Source: Lachnospiraceae bacterium
GTDB lineage: Bacteria; Bacillota; Clostridia; Lachnospirales; Lachnospiraceae
Assembly (NCBI GenBank): GCA_024696005.1
Contig: JAILHF010000060.1
Span: 1 to 46,926, forward strand
Length of the DNA stretch: 46,926 nt
Direction of reading: 5' to 3'
This document shows positions 41,606-46,926 of this stretch, one piece after another; the stretch's first letter is position 1, and each line of letters begins with the position of its first letter. The notes beneath the pieces were generated by a model. That model did not search any database. It saw only the letters and a list, made by a program, of their open reading frames with translations, and was not told the origin of the DNA. The position numbers and the translations under genes were made by a program.

Positions 41606-42943
41606 TCACAAACTGCGCTCCTTCATGATGCTCATGTAAGCCGGGCGGATGATCTTGCCGTTTCCGACCAGCTCTTCCAGCCGGTGCGCGCTCCAGCCCA
41701 CGATGCGGGCGATCGCGAAAAGCGGCGTGTAGAGTTCCACCGGGATCCCGAGCATGCTGTATACAAAACCGCTGTAAAAGTCCACGTTGGGGCTAACGCC
41801 CTTGTAGATCCTGCGTTCCGCAGCGATCACCTCGGGGGCGATCTTCTCGATGTTGTTATAGAGCATGAGTTCGTCGCAGCGGCCCTTTTCCTCGGCCAGC
41901 TTCGTCACGAAGCTCTTGAACACCTTTTCCCTGGGGTCCGAGATGGAATAGACCGCATGCCCCATGCCGTAGATCAGGCCCTTGCCGTCAAACGCCTTCC
42001 CGCGGATCATCCGCGTCAGGTACTTGCGTATCGCTTCCTCATCCTCGTAATGATGCACATGCTCGCGGATGTCATCCATCATGTCCATGACCTTGATGTT
42101 GGCACCGCCGTGTCTGGGCCCCTTCAGGGAGCTCATTGCCGCCGCCATGGTGGCATAGGTATCCGCTCCGGAGCTCGTTACCACGCGGGTGGTAAAGGTG
42201 GAATTGTTTCCGCCACCGTGCTCCATGTGGAGCATGAGCGCCACATCCAGCACCTCCGCCTCGGTCTGAGTATAGTTTCCGTCCGGACGCAGCATGCGCA
42301 GCAGGTTTTCCGCCGTGCTCTTGCGCGGCATGGGCCTGTGGATGTACATGCTCGCATTGTTCTCATAATGATTGTAGGCGTGGTAACCGTACGCCGCCAA
42401 CATCGGGAACGTCGCGATCAGCATGATGCACTGGCGGAGATTGTCGGCCAGATCCGAAGAAAGCGCCTGCGGGTCATAACTGGCCAGCGTCAGGATGCTT
42501 CTGGTCATGCTGCTCATGATATCGCGCCCGGGCGCCTTCATGATCACGTCTCTTGTAAAATTGGTCGGCAGGGAGCGGCTTCTGGCCAGATGCCGAAAGA
42601 AATCCGTCTCCTCCTCTTCATTCGGCAGTTCTCCGAACAGCAGAAGATACGCCGTTCTCTCAAAGCCGAAACGCTTTCCCGCCATCGCGCCCACCAGGTC
42701 GCGCACGTTATAGCCGCGGTACCAGAGCTCGCCGTCGCAGGGCTCACGCTTCCCGCCCTTTTCCTTGAAGGATACGATCTTTGAGATATTGGTCAGCCCC
42801 GTCAATACGCCTTTTCCGTTGATGTCGCGCAGGCCGCGGTTCACACCGTATTTTGCAAACAGCTCGTCCGAGATCGTATCATGTTGGATGCAGGCAGATA
42901 CCTGCTTCTGTGCATACTCCATGAGGGTCTTGTGATAAGACAT
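41606..42943 (-). CDS. gltA: citrate synthase
   Basis: Start at 42943 (AGGAGG six bases upstream; the frame's TTG two codons earlier is inside that spacing), 445 residues. It condenses oxaloacetate and acetyl-CoA. The catalytic residues are visible: His in LKGPRHGGANIKV, His in IYGMGHAVYSISDPR and Asp in SPNVDFYSGFVYSMLGIP. LMLHMEHGGGNNSTF is the substrate His/Asn region. A 40-residue N-terminal extension and DGELWYRGYNVRDLV fit the clostridial type rather than 2-methylcitrate synthase. No aconitase or isocitrate dehydrogenase is adjacent, unlike many glutamate-pathway operons. It is transcribed with the GT-D-like gene from a promoter that overlaps an inverted repeat. Confidence 0.94.
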   Translation of the reverse strand: MSYHKTLMEYAQKQVSACIQHDTISDELFAKYGVNRGLRDINGKGVLTGLTNISKIVSFKEKGGKREPCDGELWYRGYNVRDLVGAMAGKRFGFERTAYLLLFGELPNEEEETDFFRHLARSRSLPTNFTRDVIMKAPGRDIMSSMTRSILTLASYDPQALSSDLADNLRQCIMLIATFPMLAAYGYHAYNHYENNASMYIHRPMPRKSTAENLLRMLRPDGNYTQTEAEVLDVALMLHMEHGGGNNSTFTTRVVTSSGADTYATMAAAMSSLKGPRHGGANIKVMDMMDDIREHVHHYEDEEAIRKYLTRMIRGKAFDGKGLIYGMGHAVYSISDPREKVFKSFVTKLAEEKGRCDELMLYNNIEKIAPEVIAAERRIYKGVSPNVDFYSGFVYSMLGIPVELYTPLFAIARIVGWSAHRLEELVGNGKIIRPAYMSIMKERSL

Positions 42944-42978
42944 TCGCAACCTCCTTACTCTATCTGACTTCGGCAGTC

Positions 42979-43007
42979 ATTATAGCACAAAATACCCGCT
43001 TGTGCTA
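42979..43007 (-). promoter_or_regulatory. citrate synthase promoter with inverted-repeat operator
   Basis: TATAAT (42979-42984) on the minus strand lies 36 bases before the start. TAGCACAA (42983-42990), nine bases and TTGTGCTA (43000-43007) form a perfect inverted repeat that covers the space between -10 and -35 and runs into the end of recU. The 9-base spacing is like CIRCE but the half-site differs, so a different repressor is expected. Confidence 0.6.
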
Positions 43008-43547
43008 ATCCTTTTCTTCCCGCGCCGCCAGGTCCCGGTTCAAAAGGTCCAGGTAGGGGACAAGGATGCTGCGGTGCGGAGGGATCACATAGTCCGGATC
43101 CAGCTCGTCATAGCGGAAGCTCTTGCGTCCGCCTTCCTCCGCCCGCCTCCAGTATCTGTCCAGTTCGGAAAAACGCAGATAATACAGGACATCCAGCCCC
43201 GTAAAACAGATCAGGAGAAAGGCCACGCCTTCCTGCTTTTCGAAATCCCGCATGAACTCCACCTGATGCGGATGGATGTTCTGCAGGGCAAAGGTCGTGG
43301 AGGCGCACTCCTTCGCATCAAAGCAAAGGGGAATCCCCTGCACGACACCGATATAGTCCACCGTACTTTTCTGGTCAAAATAGGCCAGCGTGATCCTGGA
43401 ACCCGCCTTGTCGATCTCCATGGGAGTGATCGGCGTAGGCACCTTCTGGATCAGGGCCAGCCCCTTTTCGCGATATTTCTCGTTGCTGCGGTTGATCATC
43501 TCTTCAAGGGTCGATCCCCGCAGGCCTCTGGTACTCCAGGTCCCCAT
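43005..43547 (-). CDS. recU: RecU Holliday junction resolvase
   Basis: A 180-residue nuclease of the Firmicute RecU family, which cuts four-way junctions in recombination and repair. Visible marks are RGLRGSTLEEMINRSNEKY at the N-terminus, VPTPITPMEID, Asp64 in STVDYIG, and the active-site cluster CFDAKEC (Asp77, Lys79; many RecU have Glu at 77). The NIHPHQVEFMRDFEKQ and IPPHRS segments complete the fold. It usually lies beside a penicillin-binding protein gene; here its neighbour is an unknown 154-residue protein 13 bases upstream. Confidence 0.93.
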   Translation of the reverse strand: MGTWSTRGLRGSTLEEMINRSNEKYREKGLALIQKVPTPITPMEIDKAGSRITLAYFDQKSTVDYIGVVQGIPLCFDAKECASTTFALQNIHPHQVEFMRDFEKQEGVAFLLICFTGLDVLYYLRFSELDRYWRRAEEGGRKSFRYDELDPDYVIPPHRSILVPYLDLLNRDLAAREEKD

Positions 43548-43560
43548 CCGGCTTTTCTCC

Positions 43561-44025
43561 TTAAGGAAGGCCTTTTTCTTTCTCGATCCGGATGATCACG
43601 TCATCGCCCTTCTGGAAGACGTTCATCTCCGTCTCGTCGATCACGGCTTTCAGGCCGTTTTTGTTGAAGATGCGCAGCTCTCCCGAAAACTGGAAACGAA
43701 GGAGCACCCCTTCCTTTTCGGACAGATCGTAGCGCAGACCCTTCTGCGGCCGCAGGATATAGGCGCTGTGCGGGACCGTGCTGTCCATGACCATCCATAC
43801 CTTGGCGGTCATCGACTCCCTGCGACCGACAAAGACCAGGTAATCATCCCCCACCTCCGTGACCGGGATCACTTCCTTCGACTCCCAGTAATGCAGGTAG
43901 ACCGTTTCCTCCCGCTTTGTCTGCGCAGCCCACATGGCGACCTCTTCACGGCTCATGGTCCTTCGGGCGATCTGCTCTTTCGACAGCGGGCGTCTTACAC
44001 CTAAACCGCCTTCCTTCACGTCCAT
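43561..44025 (-). CDS. uncharacterised protein upstream of recU
   Basis: A 154-residue soluble protein I do not recognise. It starts MDVKEGGLGVRRPLSKEQIA, has a short helical region (SREEVAMWAAQ) and then mostly beta strands: TVYLHYWESKEVIPV, DDYLVFVGR, KVWMVMDSTVPHSAYILRP and a C-terminal GDDVIIRIEK. A small beta barrel is likely. GGAGGAAATT precedes the start. It lies 13 bases before recU, so both are probably on one transcript. An inverted repeat GATCC...GGATC is in the gap upstream (44060-44083), but no clear promoter was found. Confidence 0.7.
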   Translation of the reverse strand: MDVKEGGLGVRRPLSKEQIARRTMSREEVAMWAAQTKREETVYLHYWESKEVIPVTEVGDDYLVFVGRRESMTAKVWMVMDSTVPHSAYILRPQKGLRYDLSEKEGVLLRFQFSGELRIFNKNGLKAVIDETEMNVFQKGDDVIIRIEKEKGLP

Positions 44026-44133
44026 AACAATTTCCTCCGGGTCCTGTTGATTGATAACGATCCGGCCGGTTATCCGGGATCGAAGTCGTCTCTAAAAAAC
44101 TTACCATAGATGGGCAGAGTTGTAAATCCCGTA

Positions 44134-44790
44134 TCAGAAAGGACATTCCACCGAAAATTCCATCCTTTTTCCGCTGACGGGATGCCGGAAGGAAAGGCTC
44201 CGTGCCAGAAGACAGAGCCTGTTTATCCCTGCTTTCTCCGCGCAGACAAGCATCTGCGGCGTCCCGTATTTCCGGTCGCCGAGGATGGGGGCCCCGTGAT
44301 GCGCCAGCTGCACCCGGATCTGGTGATGCCTTCCGGTATGCAGGCGGATGCGAAGCAGTTCCGTTTCCGCATCGGTCTCCAGGCGTTCATAATCCAGCAC
44401 GGCTTCCTTCGCCCCCTTTTCTCCGGGGGCTGCCACATGGGAGAGATTGCTCCTTGCGTCCTTTACGAGCCGGTCCGTGAGGCTTCCGCTCTCGGCCGGC
44501 AGATGCCCGTATACCCTCGCAAGATAGATCTTCTGCATGCCGTCTTCCGCATTCAGCTGCGAAGACAGCGCCGCCATCGCCTTCGGCGTTTTCGCAAAGA
44601 CCAGTATCCCTTCCACCGGCTGGTCCAGGCGGTGCACCACCCCGAGATAGGGCTCACCGTTTTCTTTCGCCAGATAGTTCTTCAGCTCGCTCTCCATGTC
44701 CATGCGGCCGATCCCGGCGGTCTGCACCGGCATGCCGGCTTCTTTATGGCATACGATCAGCGCCGCGTCCTCGTACAAGATCTCTACCAC
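44134..44790 (-). CDS. RluA-family pseudouridine synthase
   Basis: A 218-residue enzyme that isomerises uridine in rRNA or tRNA. The family motif with catalytic Asp56 is VVHRLDQPVEGILVFAKT (51-68), preceded by DAALIVCHKEAGMPVQ. The later RIRLHTGRHHQIRVQLAHHG and ILGDRKYGTP are also standard. It lacks an N-terminal S4 domain and is shorter than RluD, so the target uridine cannot be named. The start overlaps the end of the OmpR-type regulator gene by 7 bases. Confidence 0.93.
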   Translation of the reverse strand: MVEILYEDAALIVCHKEAGMPVQTAGIGRMDMESELKNYLAKENGEPYLGVVHRLDQPVEGILVFAKTPKAMAALSSQLNAEDGMQKIYLARVYGHLPAESGSLTDRLVKDARSNLSHVAAPGEKGAKEAVLDYERLETDAETELLRIRLHTGRHHQIRVQLAHHGAPILGDRKYGTPQMLVCAEKAGINRLCLLARSLSFRHPVSGKRMEFSVECPF

Positions 44791-45488
44791 TGCGGCTCCT
44801 CCTCGAGAAAGACATAGCCTGTTCCCCAGTCCGTCCCGACATATACGGGCTCCGAAGGCCTCTCCTCGATCTTGTCTCTGAGCTTTCGGACGTGGACCGT
44901 GACCGTGGCGACACCGCCCACCGCCTCGTCATTCCAGACCGCACGGTAGAGCTCCTCCCTGGTAAACACCCGCCCGGGATGCCGCATCATGAAAAGGAGC
45001 AGATCGTATTCCTTACGGGTCAGATGTTTTTCCTTCTTCCCGACCCAGACGCGCCGTTTCGCGCAGTCCACACGGATGTCCCTGTATTCAAACAGCTCTC
45101 CCTCCGGGATCTCGGCGCTCTGATAGCGTTCTTTCTGGCGGAGCGCCGCCATCACGCGGGCACTCAGCTCGCCGTAACGCAGGGGCTTGCGGATGTGATC
45201 ATCCGCCCCGGCATCCAGGATACGTATCGCATCCGCCTCTTCCCTTTTCCCGGAATACGCCAGGATCGGGGCCGCGGTCTTTGCCCGGAGCATTTCCAGG
45301 GCACGCACGGGATCGGGCTCCTCAAAGTCCGCATCCATGAGGATCAGGTCGTATCTGCCGCGCGCAAAAGAGACCAGCGCTGCCAGAGCATCGTGCTCGA
45401 CCAGCACCTTCAGCCCCTGCAGTTCCAGATATTGCGTGATCTTTCCTGCAAGTTCCTCTTCTTTTTCGATCAGAAGAACCTCCGGCAT
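44784..45488 (-). CDS. OmpR-type response regulator with atypical receiver
   Basis: A 234-residue regulator. The receiver domain (1-120) has Asp52 (LILMDADF) at the phospho-acceptor place and Lys103-type KPLRYGEL, but the acidic pair that binds magnesium is changed: the first strand reads VLLIEKEEE. The C-terminal winged helix (about 132-230) is complete, with HLTRKEYDLLLFMMRHPGRV, TREELYRAVWNDEA and TVTVHVRKLRDKIEE. No histidine kinase gene is next to it. It may work without phosphorylation or with a distant kinase. The inverted repeat TTTCGC-GGGTG-GCGAAA (45510-45526) lies just upstream, and a TACAAT -10 candidate is at 45536-45541. Confidence 0.88.
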   Translation of the reverse strand: MPEVLLIEKEEELAGKITQYLELQGLKVLVEHDALAALVSFARGRYDLILMDADFEEPDPVRALEMLRAKTAAPILAYSGKREEADAIRILDAGADDHIRKPLRYGELSARVMAALRQKERYQSAEIPEGELFEYRDIRVDCAKRRVWVGKKEKHLTRKEYDLLLFMMRHPGRVFTREELYRAVWNDEAVGGVATVTVHVRKLRDKIEERPSEPVYVGTDWGTGYVFLEEEPQW

Positions 45489-45562
45489 CCCTCTCCCCTT
45501 TCCTCTTCCTTTCGCGGGTGGCGAAAATCCTTATTATTGTACCACATCAGGCCCCAAAACGC

Positions 45563-45592
45563 AAAAAAGGGGCCACGCATTCGCGCAGCCCC
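45563..45592 (-). terminator. rho-independent terminator of hsp20
   Basis: On the minus strand GGGGCTGCGC and GCGTGGCCCC pair over 10 positions (two G-U) with a GAAT loop, followed by six T (45563-45568). It lies 46 bases past the hsp20 stop. Confidence 0.9.
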
Positions 45593-45637
45593 ACATAAGG
45601 GGAGATCCAAAAAGAAAGGGTAGTTGTCATGTAAGGA

Positions 45638-46069
45638 TCAGCCAATCGAGATCACACGCTTGACCTCTTCCGCCGGCTTCTTTTCCTCGGAAGGGAATTC
45701 GAGCTTCAGCACGCCGTTCTCGAAGTTGGCCTTCACGTCCTGCTCGTTTAAGTGCTTGCCGACGAAATAGCTGCGGCGGCATGCGCCGAACTGACGCTCA
45801 CTGTAGACCACCTTGCCGGCGTCATCCTTTTGCTCTTTCTCCGTGCCGGCGCTGGCGCTGACCGTCAGGTAGCCGTCCTTCAGCTCGGCTTTGATCTGAT
45901 CCTTCGTGTAACCCGGCATTTCAATGGACATGGTATAGACCCCGTCCTTTTCCACGATATCCGTGCGCATCGGGTTCGCCATGCGGTTCAGTGCCGATAC
46001 GGGCTTTCCGAAGAAATCATCCAGAAAATTGTTCATCATGCGATCATCAAAGATACTCGGTGCATACAT
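45638..46069 (-). CDS. Hsp20/alpha-crystallin small heat-shock protein
   Basis: A 143-residue chaperone that holds unfolded proteins. The alpha-crystallin domain (about 33-135) has RTDIVEKDGVYTMSIEMPGY, KAELKDGYLTVSA, the RRSYFVGKHLNEQDVKANFENGVL stretch in two parts, and LKLEFP where many members have the I-x-I-like GVLxxxxP end. The N-terminal arm is MYAPSIFDDRMMNNFLDDFF. AAAGGAGG precedes the start. A CIRCE operator overlaps its promoter, so HrcA repression is expected at normal temperature. Confidence 0.95.
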   Translation of the reverse strand: MYAPSIFDDRMMNNFLDDFFGKPVSALNRMANPMRTDIVEKDGVYTMSIEMPGYTKDQIKAELKDGYLTVSASAGTEKEQKDDAGKVVYSERQFGACRRSYFVGKHLNEQDVKANFENGVLKLEFPSEEKKPAEEVKRVISIG

Positions 46070-46177
46070 AAGTCATTCCTCCTTTGTCAAGCGCTTCTCC
46101 CCGGGAACCCTTCCCGGTCGTCCGCGCTGCCTCACTCTTTTTTATTGTTCCGCATCCTTTCCCTCGGAACTGAGCTT

Positions 46178-46219
46178 ATGATAGCACACTTGTTAGCACT
46201 CGTCAATAGTGAGTGCTAA
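46178..46219 (-). promoter_or_regulatory. CIRCE operator and promoter of hsp20
   Basis: TTAGCACTC (46193-46201), nine bases and GAGTGCTAA (46211-46219) are a perfect CIRCE element, the binding site of the heat-shock repressor HrcA. On the minus strand TTGACG (46201-46206) lies inside its spacer and, after 17 bases, TATCAT (46178-46183) forms the -10, so the bound repressor would cover the -35 region. Confidence 0.95.
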
Positions 46220-46253
46220 CAAAATTTGTGAACATTTTGTGTCCTCAAACAAA

Positions 46254-46278
46254 GAGTGACGTCTGAACGACGTCACTC
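46254..46278 (-). terminator. terminator of the surface repeat protein gene
   Basis: GAGTGACGTC (46254-46263), a 5-base loop and GACGTCACTC (46269-46278) form a 10-bp perfect stem. On the minus strand TTTGTTTG follows. It lies 28 bases past the stop of the gene that enters from the right edge. Confidence 0.75.
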
Positions 46279-46306
46279 TCTTTATCATCGTATCTTTCCC
46301 GCGTTC

Positions 46307-46926
46307 TTACTTGATCTTCCTCTTGGAGATCGTGAACTTCCCGGAGCACATGCCGCTGTAGGGATTGCCGCTCGTGTCCTTGGCCGTGAGGATGATGGTT
46401 CCCTTGCCCTTCAGCACGTTGTCGGCGTACGTCACGTCAAAGTATTCGAATACCTGCGATCCGGTCAGCACCTTCTTGCCGATCTTCACGGAGATGTCCG
46501 CCTGACGCTTATCATCCGCAGGATCGAAGGTAATGGGCGCGCCGGTATAACCTACGCTTGTAAGTTTCTTTGTGCCGCCCTTCACAACAAGCTTGACCGA
46601 GGCCTTGGACACATCCGTTACGCCGGGATCTTTGTATACCCTGTAAGTTCTGCTTATCGTGCCTGCCTTGTAGTTCTTTTCCTTGGATGTGATGGTCACG
46701 GTCACGGCCTTCTCACTCTCGGCATCGGCCAGTTTCACCTTTCCGTTCTCGGCATACGTCAGCTTATACTCCGAAGCCGGAAGGACCTCGCCGTCCACGC
46801 TGATCACAAGCTTGGACTTATAGGTACCCGCCTTCTTGTAGACCATGTCTCCCAGGAACACTTCCGCATCTGCCAGGGAAGCCTTGTCGATGTCGAAGCT
46901 CGCTGCCTCTGCCTTTGCTCCCTTGT
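46307..46926 (-). CDS. surface repeat protein, C-terminal part (runs off the window)
   Basis: The frame is open to the right edge, so the start lies outside; the Met-like position near 46861 is an internal GTG. About 206 residues are visible. They form two beta-rich repeats with KKAGTYKSKLVISVDGEVLP, a TVTITSKEKNYKAGTISRTYRV strand set, a VGYTGAPITFDPADD strand and DVTYADNVLKGKGTIILTAKD, ending TISKRKIK. This is the same general Ig-like repeat type (YTG..., Y.N.., GTI...) as in the secreted protein at 28107-30452. It is probably a large secreted or wall-bound protein; no anchor motif is present at its C-terminus. Confidence 0.75.
   Translation of the reverse strand, partial: KGAKAEAASFDIDKASLADAEVFLGDMVYKKAGTYKSKLVISVDGEVLPASEYKLTYAENGKVKLADAESEKAVTVTITSKEKNYKAGTISRTYRVYKDPGVTDVSKASVKLVVKGGTKKLTSVGYTGAPITFDPADDKRQADISVKIGKKVLTGSQVFEYFDVTYADNVLKGKGTIILTAKDTSGNPYSGMCSGKFTISKRKIK

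Overview
The window looks like chromosome from an anaerobic Clostridia-class Firmicute, most likely a Lachnospiraceae member with a moderately high GC content. The signs are strong AGGAGG-type ribosome binding sites with ATGA start/stop overlaps, a perfect CIRCE element before an Hsp20 gene, a RecU resolvase, TTGACA/TATAAT promoters with 17-bp spacers, and plant-polysaccharide glycosidases of the gut/rumen type. About 38 genes or gene remnants can be supported. No rRNA, tRNA, CRISPR array or complete insertion sequence was seen.

Layout. (1) 1-658: an XRE regulator and a frameshifted ImmA-like remnant. (2) 965-6075: a five-gene minus-strand operon encoding a conserved unknown protein, a VWA protein, a divergent adenylosuccinate-synthetase-like enzyme, a NUDIX protein with an NrtR-type C-terminal region, and a lipoprotein. 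Its promoter has one perfect palindrome filling the -35/-10 spacer and a second copy just downstream; this is the best candidate for an undescribed system. (3) 6197-14263: a cytosolic sugar-sensor-like diguanylate cyclase, divergent from an exopolysaccharide operon whose GT2 synthase carries three tandem MshEN-type (c-di-GMP-binding) repeat pairs and is followed by a BcsB-like subunit. (4) 14277-20551: an operon of two FtsX-like permeases, an ABC ATPase, an S41 peptidase, a histidine kinase and a NarL-type regulator. (5) 20697-23211: metY-cysK behind an attenuator leader that encodes a 46-residue peptide with two Cys-Cys codon pairs. (6) 23393-25387: a GH120 beta-xylosidase.

(7) 25445-37037: an eight-gene minus-strand operon with a degenerate HD-GYP protein, a NUDIX pyrophosphatase, GH2 beta-mannosidase, GH36 alpha-galactosidase, a repetitive secreted protein, a tocopherol-cyclase-like protein, a membrane protein with a very acidic loop, and a DUF3783 protein. 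(8) 37015-39258: manA and an SGNH hydrolase. (9) 39346-40569: a degenerate EAL-HDOD protein. (10) 40648-43007: citrate synthase coupled to a GT-D-like glycosyltransferase, behind an inverted-repeat operator candidate. (11) 43005-45488: RecU, an unknown protein, an RluA-type pseudouridine synthase and an atypical OmpR-type regulator. (12) 45563-46219: hsp20 with CIRCE. (13) 46254-46926: the C-terminal end of a surface repeat protein running off the window.

How the genes fit together. Two themes recur: cyclic-di-GMP (a cyclase, an MshEN synthase and two degenerate turnover-type domains) controlling exopolysaccharide, and plant hemicellulose use (xylosidase, mannosidase, galactosidase, mannose-6-phosphate isomerase, esterase-like SGNH). 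All family assignments come from reading motifs by eye; no database search was run.
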